Source: JAJFKX01 sp965230265 (lineage in GTDB: Bacteria > Pseudomonadota > Gammaproteobacteria > Xanthomonadales > Wenzhouxiangellaceae). Taken from it: DNA of 64,000 nt. The DNA lies in assembly GCA_965230265.1 (NCBI GenBank), contig OZ245999.1:1488001-1552000 (forward strand), read 5' to 3'. Made by a program: the position numbers and the translations under genes. Under the pieces are notes generated by a model that worked only from the letters and a program-made list of their open reading frames with translations, had not been told where the DNA came from and searched no databases. Positions 51,838-60,872 of this stretch are shown here, piece by piece. The number at the start of each line of letters is the position of its first letter. Positions within the stretch are counted from its first letter, which is position 1.

Positions 51838-52653
51838 TTATGACCATTTATTCGGGTCAACGCCATAATAGCTCACCAACTCAGTGAACAGCTCTGGGTG
51901 TCTTCGCTGCACTTTTTTAGGTTGCTCAAAAAAATGTTCTGTCACTACTGCAAAAAACTCTGCAGGGTTGGTTGCACCGTAATGTTTCATTACTCGGCGG
52001 CGTCCCAATTGGGCCTCTTTCTGCAATTGCTTAAACTCGTCCGACAGCACCGATGCCCAACGCCGATAACTGGCCCTATCTTTCAATAAGGGAGCGCCAT
52101 TGGCAATACCCGATTCCTGATCCAGTTGGTGAGCAAATTCATGCAATACAACATTGTCACCGTCATCAAAATCGCGAGTCCCATGCTCAACGTCATCCCA
52201 TGACAGTACGATCTTCCCATTATCCCAGGACTCTCCCAGCCTGCCCTGCACCCCTTCGCTCACCACGCCAGCTTCGCTCACTTCACGGTGTGGTGCCTGA
52301 TAAGCATGTGGGTATATGTAGAGGTAACGCAATTTCTGGTACTGAGTGCTTGGCTGATGCAAAATCAATAAACAAGCTTCCGCCGCGATAGTGACTCGAA
52401 TTTCATCATCGATTTCCAGTCCACCACAACCAATAAACTGCTTTTGATACAAAAAATACTGTATTAGCTGTTGCAAACGCCGACGCTCATCGTCAGATAA
52501 ACGTGAATAAACAGGCATATTCTCATTAAGTAATTCAGCCCATTTTTTCGGAAACGGGCGCTGCATCACATACCGACGTTGGAATGAAGGCCACCACCAA
52601 AGCCAGGCAGCCACCAATAGCATCAGCAAAAACACCAAAATCATCCAGAGCAT
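51838..52653 (-). CDS. mtfA: MtfA-like M90 zinc peptidase with membrane anchor
   Basis: 271 residues. An N-terminal helix (LWMILVFLLMLLVAAWLWWW) anchors it, unlike cytoplasmic E. coli MtfA. The zinc motif is NVVLHEFAHQLD (HExxH), and the third ligand region is ATNPAEFFAVVTEHFFEQP. E. coli MtfA binds the Mlc repressor and affects glucose PTS control; membrane-tethered versions are common in non-enteric bacteria. Family blocks VTIAAEACLLIL and GIVLSWDDV-like GKIVLSWDDVEHGTRD confirm it. Confidence 0.9.
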   Translation of the reverse strand: MLWMILVFLLMLLVAAWLWWWPSFQRRYVMQRPFPKKWAELLNENMPVYSRLSDDERRRLQQLIQYFLYQKQFIGCGGLEIDDEIRVTIAAEACLLILHQPSTQYQKLRYLYIYPHAYQAPHREVSEAGVVSEGVQGRLGESWDNGKIVLSWDDVEHGTRDFDDGDNVVLHEFAHQLDQESGIANGAPLLKDRASYRRWASVLSDEFKQLQKEAQLGRRRVMKHYGATNPAEFFAVVTEHFFEQPKKVQRRHPELFTELVSYYGVDPNKWS

Positions 52654-52836
52654 ACTTTTCCCCGATACCAGCCGACCGGCATTTTACTACCCCACATCCA
52701 TGAAGTGTTTATGGGAATGTTACGAAATCAAAAAACACTCGCGGCACACCCCGGAGCAGCGATACTTTGTGAGACCATTTCCTAACCCACTATAAAAAAC
52801 CAAATATAGGTGGGCTTTCGCAAAACAGTTTGACGA

Positions 52837-53184
52837 TCAAACCACCAATCCAGCCACCAGCGCCAACCCCTTATCCAAAATGCCCAAAAAATCGGATAGC
52901 GATTGAGCTTTGTCCACGGCACTGCGCATTTCACGGATTTTGGCTTGCGCTTTGTCGTTCAATGCCTTTAGTTCATCCAGAATCTGGCCGGCGTTACCTT
53001 GCCAATCTTGCATAACATTGGCACGTAACTTATTGATCTGTTTTGTCAGTTTTTTCTCAGCAGCGTCTACCTTGTCAGGAGATTCACCCATGGTTAATAG
53101 CTCAATCGATAAATGCTGTAATTTTCCACGAGTAAAAATTAAATATTTTAATAAATCCAATTTATCATTGGTTTGAATAGTCAT
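52837..53184 (-). CDS. Small helical protein coupled to a lipoprotein gene
   Basis: 115 residues, predicted almost all helical with heptad-like spacing (AEKKLTKQINKLRANVMQDW, LDELKALNDKAQAKIREMRS) and a hydrophobic C-terminal tail (LGILDKGLALVAGLVV) that might touch the membrane. No signal peptide. Its ATG overlaps the TAA of the lipoprotein gene (TAATG), so the two are translated together. No family recognised. Confidence 0.7.
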   Translation of the reverse strand: MTIQTNDKLDLLKYLIFTRGKLQHLSIELLTMGESPDKVDAAEKKLTKQINKLRANVMQDWQGNAGQILDELKALNDKAQAKIREMRSAVDKAQSLSDFLGILDKGLALVAGLVV

Positions 53185-54206
53185 TATTCTTCTCCCGGCT
53201 GCCCGCCGCTGGCAGTGCTATTTTTTAAACTTTGATATTGTTGTTTGATGCTGGTTGCATAGTTGATCAGTTCGGCAAGGTTAACCTGCTGCCCTTGTTT
53301 TAATGCGGTGATCAATTGTTTTTGTGATCTGGGCAAAGCACTATAACCATTGGCAATACTTTGGTACAAAGCCAGCTGTTTGATGACCTGATCGTTTAAA
53401 CTCAGCAGATCATCAATGCTGCCGCCCTGGTTAGTAGCAATGCTGCGCACTAAGCCTGTTGCAGGGCCAGTTTGATATTGTGATTTAACATTTAAGGCCG
53501 TAATTTGCATGGCGCGTTGGGCCAATTCAGAAAAATTCTCTAATGGTTTCACGCCGTCGGTTAACAACTGTGTCAGCAAGTCAACCCTTTTGCCTTCCAA
53601 ATACGCTTTGGCCAAGTTGGCGCCTATAGTAGAAAACAACGCCAAACCATCAGCGCTAACACCCGATGTTTTCACACCCAGGCCATTCAACTGAGTCAAT
53701 AACGCGCTTGCATTCTGATTAAACTTACCAGCTTCTGCAGTTGCATCAAATTGCGTGCTGGCATCGGCGCCGGCCAACGCAATTAATAAATTGGCATAAT
53801 CCAGTAACTGGCCATTCATAGCAGCCAATGTTTCGCGCATGTCTGCAACAGACACAAACAACGGTTGCGCCTGTGCATCACAATTGCCAAATGCCGGCGA
53901 ATAACTCCAGGCAAAAGCAGAGTCGTCTGGTTGATCTGGAAAATTCAGTAACAACTGACCTACCAAGCAGCTATCGTCGCCGGAGACCCTGGTTTTAAAC
54001 TGGTCCAGTTCTGTTTGATAAACTGTCTGTAAAGCTTGATCAGATTCATCTTTCAACGTGGAAATAGCTGATTGATAATCTTGAAATGGTTGGGTGTTCA
54101 GTGGATTAACGGCCGCACAGGCAGGCAATAACAAAACCAACCCTGTCAGATGCAATGCCTTGATAATAGACTTGCGTGGTTTCCCGTTTGATACTTGCTG
54201 TTTCAT
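53184..54206 (-). CDS. Lipoprotein of unknown function
   Basis: 340 residues. The lipobox LLPAC is at about residues 26-30, after a basic N-terminus, so a lipid-anchored envelope protein is expected. The mature part is helical and Gln/Leu/Ala-rich (AISTLKDESDQALQTVYQTE, NQDAS-type segments) with two Cys (DDSCL, GNCDA) that may pair. No enzyme motif. It precedes the helical protein gene with a one-base overlap, suggesting a two-component structural or envelope unit. Confidence 0.75.
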   Translation of the reverse strand: MKQQVSNGKPRKSIIKALHLTGLVLLLPACAAVNPLNTQPFQDYQSAISTLKDESDQALQTVYQTELDQFKTRVSGDDSCLVGQLLLNFPDQPDDSAFAWSYSPAFGNCDAQAQPLFVSVADMRETLAAMNGQLLDYANLLIALAGADASTQFDATAEAGKFNQNASALLTQLNGLGVKTSGVSADGLALFSTIGANLAKAYLEGKRVDLLTQLLTDGVKPLENFSELAQRAMQITALNVKSQYQTGPATGLVRSIATNQGGSIDDLLSLNDQVIKQLALYQSIANGYSALPRSQKQLITALKQGQQVNLAELINYATSIKQQYQSLKNSTASGGQPGEE

Positions 54207-54410
54207 AGACCCTCCGTTGGTGGCTACAGCTTATTGTTTTACCATCATACACCAAGCCAATAATCAGATTCTAAAAGCCGTACATTCACTAAGGTTTTGC
54301 CGATGCATTTGGCCAAACGCAATTTCTCGGACGGTGCGCTTTGATCGTTCAGATAGCTCGTGTCAAAATGACCATACCCTCTCAGTCACTTTTCAAAAAC
54401 GAGAACCCGG

Positions 54411-55490
54411 ATGTCAGCAACTGAAAACAAACAGATCATTACCGGGGCCGAGCTTATTCTGCCGGCACCTGAATGGCAGGCTACCATCGATTTTTTTCTC
54501 GACGCACTCGGGTTTCAATTGGACAGCATTGCACCTGCTGATGATCCTGTAATCGCACAGTTAAGTGGCTATGGAATTCATCTATATCTGAACCGTGACC
54601 ACCAAGGCTCACCGGCCAGCATAAAATTGCACAGCGATACCGCCAGGCCAGATTTAATTGCTCCCAATGGTACGCGTATTCAGTTTGGCCCGGCTCAATC
54701 ATCGATGATTCTGCCAGCACTCAAGCCCAGCCTAAGTATCCAGCGTCTGCAAGATAACCACTCGAAATGGAATATTGGCCGTGCAGGGATGCAGTACCGT
54801 GACTTGATCCCAGACCGTCAGGGCGGTCGTTTTATCGCCTCGCATATTCGCATTCCAAAAGGCGGACCAGTACCCGATAATGTGCACTATCACGATATCC
54901 GATTTCAAATGATTTACTGCTACCGTGGCTGGGTGAAACTGGTTTATGAAGACCAGGGAGAGCCATTTGTTATGCAGGCAGGCGATTGTGTGCTCCAACC
55001 ACCCATGATTCGACACCGGGTTTTAGAGGCTTCAGATGGTTTAGAAGTGATAGAGATAGGTTGCCCTGCCGATCATGTTACCTATCTTGATCATGAGATG
55101 GATTTACCAACACCACAAAAACGGCCCAAGCGTGATTTTAATGGTCAACACTACCATTTTTATAACGCCAACAATGCGGTATGGCAAGATCACAGTATTG
55201 CCGGCTTGACTGCGAGCCATCTGGGTTTATTCAGTGCCACAGATGGACTTGCAGAGGCAAGGGTTTTGCGCTGTATTGAATGCACCCAAGAACCTGAGGG
55301 GTTAATCACTCATGATAAAGAGCTGGCTTTCTGGTTTGTCTTGCAAGGCAATTTGGAATTACAGCTACCACAGCAACCCACTCAATCGCTGTCTACCGGT
55401 GATGCGGTTGTAATACCTGCAGACATGCATTTTGCATTGCAGCGGTTTTCATCTGACCTGGAATTGCTCGAAGTCTCATTACCCGGGTGA
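54411..55490 (+). CDS. Three-domain protein: VOC-like plus two cupin domains
   Basis: 359 residues. Residues 10-100 look like a half-VOC (glyoxalase-like) domain (ILPAPEWQATIDFFLDALGF). Residues 130-230 form a cupin with VHYHDIRFQMIYCYRGWVKL (metal His pair and Glu/Gln positions) and MQAGDCVLQPPMIRHRV. Residues 250-359 form a second, more degenerate cupin (WFVLQGNLELQL, GDAVVIPADMHFAL) that lacks the paired His and may be structural. The fusion suggests a small-molecule dioxygenase, isomerase or binding protein. Substrate unknown. A terminator follows. Confidence 0.82.
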   Translation: MSATENKQIITGAELILPAPEWQATIDFFLDALGFQLDSIAPADDPVIAQLSGYGIHLYLNRDHQGSPASIKLHSDTARPDLIAPNGTRIQFGPAQSSMILPALKPSLSIQRLQDNHSKWNIGRAGMQYRDLIPDRQGGRFIASHIRIPKGGPVPDNVHYHDIRFQMIYCYRGWVKLVYEDQGEPFVMQAGDCVLQPPMIRHRVLEASDGLEVIEIGCPADHVTYLDHEMDLPTPQKRPKRDFNGQHYHFYNANNAVWQDHSIAGLTASHLGLFSATDGLAEARVLRCIECTQEPEGLITHDKELAFWFVLQGNLELQLPQQPTQSLSTGDAVVIPADMHFALQRFSSDLELLEVSLPG

Positions 55491-55495
55491 TTTAA

Positions 55496-55534
55496 GCGGC
55501 AGACACCCACACTTTGTCTCGATCGGTCTGCTGC
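55496..55534 (+). terminator. Terminator-like hairpin after the cupin gene
   Basis: GCGGCAGAC (55496-55504) pairs with GTCTGCTGC (55526-55534) with one G-U pair, loop 21 bases, starting 5 bases after the stop. Weak U-tract. Confidence 0.45.
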
Positions 55535-55625
55535 CTGTCGTAAACACGCTTTCAACACAAAGTTTGTCGTTGTAAGCAATTAGATCTCTCCATTAGACTG
55601 CTAACAGCGTTTCCCGGAGCATTTC

Positions 55626-56633
55626 ATGTTTGCGCATCCGAAAAGTTTTTCTCGCCTTGTTCTAGTGGCAGCCTATTTAGCGATAATCCCTGTTGATTTT
55701 CTGCAGGCGCAAGATGCCACACAAACTGTAATAAGTTCTGAACCACAGTGCACCGGTCATTTGCTCACTGTTAATGCTGATGGCACAGTTCAGGCTGGCT
55801 CAAAAACCGCATTACAACAAGCGGTTATGCAGGGGCAAAGCTTGCGCGTAGGTTGGCGTCTGGACGATCAGCAAGGCAAACCGGTAATAATTCATTGGGC
55901 CGATGCCGGGTTCATATCTTTATTTGAAGGTGAAGTATTTGCACAAATACAGTCCATCCACCGACAAGTACCACAGCGCGGGCACGCACAAATTCATTTA
56001 AGCAGCGAGCTTCAACATTGGACAGGGCTAATTGGCACCAATGGTGTATTGGTCAATCGCATGGATAATCGCGCACAAACCGGAGAACGCAAGGTAAAAA
56101 GCTGGTGGTGTCTGACAAACCAGATGCCATCAGTAAAAACGCTAGAGTGCCACTTGCCGCAATGGCGGTTGCTGTATCAGCACGATCGCACAGGTAAACC
56201 GCTGCAGGGTTCAAAAGATCGATTGATAGATAGCATACGGTACGGCGAACCCATTCGAATTGGTTGGGGTGTGTTTCACCCTGAAGATGCAGCTCGTTCC
56301 GTTGAACATGCCATTGAACCGGTTTTTATCACCATTACAAACCAGTCGGAAGTTTCTGCACAACTACCAGAACACATCGCACAGGCATCTTACTGGGACC
56401 CTGATCAAGCTGAATTTGCCGACCCTGCAGTCATGTGGCGGGGGTTAGTCAGTACCACTGGTCATTTTGATGCTGCCTGGACTCATCGAGCTACTGGAGA
56501 AACCGTACGGCGCGCCCCACAACAACATCAATTAACATGGTATGGCCAAACTATAGCAACACATTGCCAAAAGCCGGCCATACCCTTGGCTGCACCGAGC
56601 TCCACCGCACAAGAAGCTACCGTTAACCAGTAA
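55626..56633 (+). CDS. Secreted protein with an internal duplication
   Basis: 335 residues with a signal peptide ending near LQA-QDATQ. Two copies of a roughly 130-residue domain: the first with GSKTALQQAVMQGQSLRVGW and HWTGLIGTNGVLVNRMDN, the second with GSKDRLIDSIRYGEPIRIGW and WRGLVSTTGHFDAAW. Each copy has a conserved W-W/W-Y close (KSWWCLTN, LTWYGQTI) and a Cys. Similar tandem domains exist in secreted proteins of related bacteria but have no known function to me. Probably periplasmic or extracellular ligand binding. Confidence 0.75.
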   Translation: MFAHPKSFSRLVLVAAYLAIIPVDFLQAQDATQTVISSEPQCTGHLLTVNADGTVQAGSKTALQQAVMQGQSLRVGWRLDDQQGKPVIIHWADAGFISLFEGEVFAQIQSIHRQVPQRGHAQIHLSSELQHWTGLIGTNGVLVNRMDNRAQTGERKVKSWWCLTNQMPSVKTLECHLPQWRLLYQHDRTGKPLQGSKDRLIDSIRYGEPIRIGWGVFHPEDAARSVEHAIEPVFITITNQSEVSAQLPEHIAQASYWDPDQAEFADPAVMWRGLVSTTGHFDAAWTHRATGETVRRAPQQHQLTWYGQTIATHCQKPAIPLAAPSSTAQEATVNQ

Positions 56634-56717
56634 GCGATTTTTGATTATCGACATCATCGGTATGAATCTGGCATTCCACAAAGCTCAGATGATCGTGTCA
56701 ATATCTCAACGCTGAAT

Positions 56718-57299
56718 TTACTGGGCACGTTTAAATTTTTCTCTATAAAAATGGTTCTTCAATCGGCCACTATTTAAAAAGCGCTCCACTCTATCAATGG
56801 GAATATGTTCACTGATATCTTCTCCGTAAAATACGTCCACAATACGCCCGCTTTCATCCAGCAAAAAATCCCCTGGCACCAATGAGAAATGATTGGTCGG
56901 CTTCAGATATCCACCTCTAAACATTCCTCTCACCAATGTCGGGATCCTGAAGAACAATGCTTTCCACATACCCTTCAGTGATTTCTCTACGCCATAGTGG
57001 TTGTATATCTCCAGCCCTGGGTCACTAATCATTTTAAAAGGACGCGGATGGCGTGCAACAAAGTTTCGCACAGACTCCGAAGAAGAACTAAATACCGCCA
57101 CGACTTCCAACCCCTGGTCTTTCCACGATTGATAATTATGGGTTAACTCGTAAAGTCGAAAATTACATAGTGGACATTCTGCATTTCTGAAAAAAGACAA
57201 CATTACGCGTTTGCCCAAATAATCACTGAGTTGAAAATGCTCCCCGTAAACATCCTTGGTAATAAAATCGATGCCCTGAGTGGGTGCTTTAAGCCTCAT
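56718..57299 (-). CDS. Peroxiredoxin-like protein (AhpC/TSA family)
   Basis: 193 residues from ATG 57299, chosen because AAGGAG lies 7 bases before it; longer starts are not family-like. Thioredoxin fold: FITKDVYGEHFQLSDYLGKR, then MLSFFRNAECPLCNFRLYEL with CPLC at the active site, and VVAVFSSSSESVRNFVARHP. The CPLC pair resembles the DUF899/AhpC-TSA redoxin group. It probably reduces peroxides or disulfides in the cytoplasm. Monocistronic behind a long upstream gap. Confidence 0.85.
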   Translation of the reverse strand: MRLKAPTQGIDFITKDVYGEHFQLSDYLGKRVMLSFFRNAECPLCNFRLYELTHNYQSWKDQGLEVVAVFSSSSESVRNFVARHPRPFKMISDPGLEIYNHYGVEKSLKGMWKALFFRIPTLVRGMFRGGYLKPTNHFSLVPGDFLLDESGRIVDVFYGEDISEHIPIDRVERFLNSGRLKNHFYREKFKRAQ

Positions 57300-57788
57300 C
57301 CATAATCTCCTTATCATTAGAAAACACACAATAAAGCATCTATCACGTCGGCATTTGTTTGAAGACAAGCGGCTATTGAAATAAAACCATAAGCTTCTCA
57401 GGTTCTGCTTTGCAATGCACGCCTATAGCTATTCACAGGAACCAAAGTATAACCTCCTGTTGAACGCAGTATCGCCACATTTGAAACCGCTGTTATAAGC
57501 AATATATTATTTTATAATCAAATACTTATGACGCTCTATAGGTATTGTTTTCTTTTTGCTGGTAGACAAGCTTTTATCAGTTGCCGTACATAAATGACAA
57601 GCATATCACTAAAATCTCTCACCAAACTGCCAGGATTAACTGGCATATGCCAATATAAATCGATATATAAAATAGCCGTTTTAATGTTAAATCTGGAAAA
57701 ATAAATGAACAATGACTGATAAACAATGGTGTGCTTGGAATGCCGACATAGCATTATTTTCTCACAAGATCAGCACTGCCGGGTTTAC
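57300..57788. other. Noncoding gap upstream of the peroxiredoxin gene
   Basis: 489 AT-rich bases between the uvrC stop and the peroxiredoxin start, both on the minus strand. An inverted repeat TGCCAG / CTGGCA at 57628-57645 could end uvrC transcription. No gene or other structured element is evident; short ORFs here have poor start context. Confidence 0.4.
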
Positions 57789-59609
57789 TTATCTGATACT
57801 CGCCACAATTCTTTCTGCCAACTCTTGATTAATCCCCTGTACCTGCATCACTTCCCCAACACCCGCTTTGCGTAACCCCTGTATTCCACCAAAATGTTGC
57901 AACAGATCTCGCCGTCTTTTGGGGCCAATACCTGGAATTCCTTCCAGCACTGATGCTTTGCGGGCCTTACCACGTCGTTGCCTGTGCCCGGTGATCGCAA
58001 ATCGATGTGCTTCGTCACGAATCTGCTGAATCAAATGTGCAGCTACAGAGCTTGGCTCCGGTTTAACTTCAGGTTGCGGAGGGGGTAAAACCCAATGCTC
58101 ATAGCCACTGCGACGGGTACGGCCTTTGGCGACACCCATCACCAGTAGATGCTGTAGCTCCAGTTCGCTTAATACTTCCAGAGCTTGACGCACCTGCCCC
58201 AGTCCACCATCAACCACAATCAAATCAGGCAGGCGAGCACCTTGTTTCTGCTGGCGCTTATAACGGCGCAATAACACCTGACGCATCGCGGCGTAATCGT
58301 CACCTTCAACAATGTCTTTGATATTAAAGCGTCGATACAGGCTTTTATTGATGCCGCTATGATCGTAAACCACGCATGAAGCCACAGTACGCTCTCCACT
58401 GGTATGGCTGACATCAAAACACTCGATATGCTGGGGAGGCTCATCCAGATTTAATGCTTTGCCCAGTGCCTGCAAACGCTCTGTTATCCCCGCCTGCTCA
58501 GCCAAACTCACATTGATACTTTGTTCTGCGTTATGTCTTACCTGCTTTAACCATTGCAGACGAATCCCACGAGGTTTATCAATCATCTTAACTTTGCGTT
58601 TGGCGCGTTCGCTTAGTACCTGTTGCCACAATTCGGCTTCGCTGGGCAGGTGTGAAAGTATGATGGCTTTTGGTGCTTCCCGGACATGGTAATACTGACC
58701 GATAACTGCTGCCATGATATCGGCCGGCCGGCTTTCTGCACTGTTATCAGGGTGATAAGTTTGATTACCCAGATTGCGCCCATCGCGAATGGTCAGAATC
58801 TGCACGACAGTCATTCCGTGCTGCTGAGCCAGGGCAATATAATCCATATCACCACCTTCTGCTGTGACAAACTGCTGAGCATGTACCTGAGTTAATGTTT
58901 GTAATTGGTCACGCAAAACCGCCGCCTGCTCGAACTCCAGCGATTGGCTGGCCTGCTGCATTTTAGTCATCAGTAAATCACGCACCTTGCTGCTACGACC
59001 CGATAGCAATAGTTGCGCATGTGCAACATCCTCAGCATATTTCTCCTTGCTGATGTAATCCACGCAGGGGGCGGTACAGCGTTTAATCTGATATTGCAGG
59101 CAAGGTCGGCTGCGATTATCGAATATCGAGTCCTGACACATTCGCAGTTTGAAGACCCGGTGAATAATCTTTAACGTGTCGCGCGTTGCACCTGCATTGG
59201 GATAAGGTCCAAAATACTCCCCACCTTCGTTTCTGGCACCGCGATGAAAATGTGCACGTGGGAAATCATGATCGCCGGTTAAATGAATCCAGGGGTAACT
59301 CTTATCATCTCGAAGTTTGATATTGAAACGGGGTTTGAGTGATTTAATCCACTCATTCTCTAGCATTAATGCTTCACCTTCGGTGCGAGTAATATGCGTA
59401 TCGATTTTGCGGATTTGCCGAACCATACGAACCAGACGCAAATCATCGTGTTTACGATCAAAATAACTGCTGACACGCTTGCGAAGGTTGCGTGCCTTGC
59501 CCACATATAACAATTTGCCTTTAGCGTCTCGAAACAAATACACACCGGGTTCAGTGCTGAGTTTTTTGGCTGTTTTGGAGCCATCAAATGAGGACTTGCT
59601 TTTACTCAC
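57789..59609 (-). CDS. uvrC: UvrABC excision nuclease subunit C
   Basis: 606 residues. The GIY-YIG incision domain opens the protein (PGVYLFRDAKGKLLYVGKAR with the family Tyr and Arg), the UVR domain is near 200-240, the RNase H-like second nuclease contains ECFDVSHTSG and VVDGGLGQ, and two helix-hairpin-helix motifs end the chain (LEGIPGIGPKRRRDLLQHFG). UvrC makes both incisions in nucleotide excision repair. GTG 59609 starts two bases after the LMW-phosphatase stop, so the two genes are linked. No LexA box was seen nearby. Confidence 0.97.
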   Translation of the reverse strand: MSKSKSSFDGSKTAKKLSTEPGVYLFRDAKGKLLYVGKARNLRKRVSSYFDRKHDDLRLVRMVRQIRKIDTHITRTEGEALMLENEWIKSLKPRFNIKLRDDKSYPWIHLTGDHDFPRAHFHRGARNEGGEYFGPYPNAGATRDTLKIIHRVFKLRMCQDSIFDNRSRPCLQYQIKRCTAPCVDYISKEKYAEDVAHAQLLLSGRSSKVRDLLMTKMQQASQSLEFEQAAVLRDQLQTLTQVHAQQFVTAEGGDMDYIALAQQHGMTVVQILTIRDGRNLGNQTYHPDNSAESRPADIMAAVIGQYYHVREAPKAIILSHLPSEAELWQQVLSERAKRKVKMIDKPRGIRLQWLKQVRHNAEQSINVSLAEQAGITERLQALGKALNLDEPPQHIECFDVSHTSGERTVASCVVYDHSGINKSLYRRFNIKDIVEGDDYAAMRQVLLRRYKRQQKQGARLPDLIVVDGGLGQVRQALEVLSELELQHLLVMGVAKGRTRRSGYEHWVLPPPQPEVKPEPSSVAAHLIQQIRDEAHRFAITGHRQRRGKARKASVLEGIPGIGPKRRRDLLQHFGGIQGLRKAGVGEVMQVQGINQELAERIVASIR

Positions 59610-59611
59610 TG

Positions 59612-60097
59612 TTATTTGAACTGGTCAACCAAACGCTGACATATAGCCGCCGATACCTGATCCAGCATATCGACCACTTTCACAAAACCGTTTTCGCCAC
59701 CGTAATATGGGTCCGGCACCTCATCTAAACCATAATCGGGTAAATCATCCATAATTAACCGTATAATCGAATTGGCATCAGCTGGAGCAAGTGATTGCAC
59801 ATCAGCCAGGTTGTTTCGGTCCATGACCAGAATTTCTTGATAGTGATAAAAGTCTTCAGTCTGTATTTTTCGAGATCGATCCCGGGAAATATCAACGCCC
59901 ACCTGGCGTGCAGCAAGTTGAGAGCGAGAGTCGGGAAAATGACCAATATGATAGCCATGCGTCCCTGCTGACTTTACTTTTACTTTATCATTTATCTGAT
60001 TGATAAATAAATGTTTGTCAAGAAACCCCTTGGCGGTTGGTGAACGGCATATGTTGCCCATACAAACAACCAGAATTCGATAGTCAGAGTCACTCAT
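59612..60097 (-). CDS. Low-molecular-weight protein-tyrosine phosphatase
   Basis: 161 residues from ATG 60097 with GGAG upstream; a 23-residue upstream extension overlaps kdsB and is rejected. The P-loop is VVCMGNICRSPTAKG (CxxNxCRS with catalytic Cys), and the general-acid Asp is in VPDPYYGGENGF. Such phosphatases act on tyrosine kinases of exopolysaccharide systems. The position between kdsB and uvrC is common in gammaproteobacteria. Confidence 0.93.
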   Translation of the reverse strand: MSDSDYRILVVCMGNICRSPTAKGFLDKHLFINQINDKVKVKSAGTHGYHIGHFPDSRSQLAARQVGVDISRDRSRKIQTEDFYHYQEILVMDRNNLADVQSLAPADANSIIRLIMDDLPDYGLDEVPDPYYGGENGFVKVVDMLDQVSAAICQRLVDQFK

Positions 60098-60122
60098 AAT
60101 CATCTCCCACAGCGCAGACCTG

Positions 60123-60869
60123 TCACTCGGCAAACCCTCTGTTTCCTGAAAGCTGCTCGCGGGCACGCTGCAAATCTTCCAGTGTATCCACGCCGGCCGG
60201 TATCGCTTCGGAAGCCTTCAGCATCGCAATAGTTTTGCCATTCTCCAACAAGCGCAACTGTTCCAGGTTTTCTGCCTGCTCTAACGGTCCACGTTTTAAT
60301 GCTGGCCATTGTTTCAACAAATCAACACGATATGCATAGATGCCATGATGCAAGCGATACGCTGCGGTTTGTTCACTGCGCTGAGCAGGTATACAGTTGC
60401 GACTGAAATACAATGCATTGTTATTGCCATCGCAAACTACTTTTACACAGTTCGGGTCATCAAGCTGCGCATTATCCTGAATCATGGAGTAGACACTGTA
60501 GGCTGCAGCTGGCTGTAATTGAGAAAAATCAGCCAAAGCACTTAACACCGAAGCTGGCATGAGCGGTTCATCACCTTGCAGGTTGATCACCATATCGTCA
60601 TTGCTGAGTGATAGCTGATCAATAACCTCAGCAATACGACTGGTACCGGAATCCTGCTCACCACTGATTAATACCGATGCTCCAAAGCGTTTGGCAACAT
60701 CTGCAATTTTTTGGCTGTCAGTGGCAATATAAACGGGCCCTATTCGGGCATCGCAGGCAAGCTGCCAAACCCTGTGCAGCATGCATTGACCGGCAATATC
60801 CAATAGTAACTTACCCGGCAGGCGAGTCGACTCCAGACGGGCAGGAATAATAATACAGCAGTTGCTCAT
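60123..60869 (-). CDS. kdsB: 3-deoxy-manno-octulosonate cytidylyltransferase
   Basis: 248 residues. IIPARLESTRLPGKLLLDIA (nucleotide-binding RLxSTRLPGKxL) and VINLQGDEPLMPASVL (metal-binding QGDEP) identify KdsB, which activates Kdo with CTP for the LPS inner core. The ending VDTLEDLQRAREQL is also typical. Directly downstream of lpxK with 3 bases between, in the LPS cluster. Confidence 0.97.
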   Translation of the reverse strand: MSNCCIIIPARLESTRLPGKLLLDIAGQCMLHRVWQLACDARIGPVYIATDSQKIADVAKRFGASVLISGEQDSGTSRIAEVIDQLSLSNDDMVINLQGDEPLMPASVLSALADFSQLQPAAAYSVYSMIQDNAQLDDPNCVKVVCDGNNNALYFSRNCIPAQRSEQTAAYRLHHGIYAYRVDLLKQWPALKRGPLEQAENLEQLRLLENGKTIAMLKASEAIPAGVDTLEDLQRAREQLSGNRGFAE

Positions 60870-60872
60870 GGC

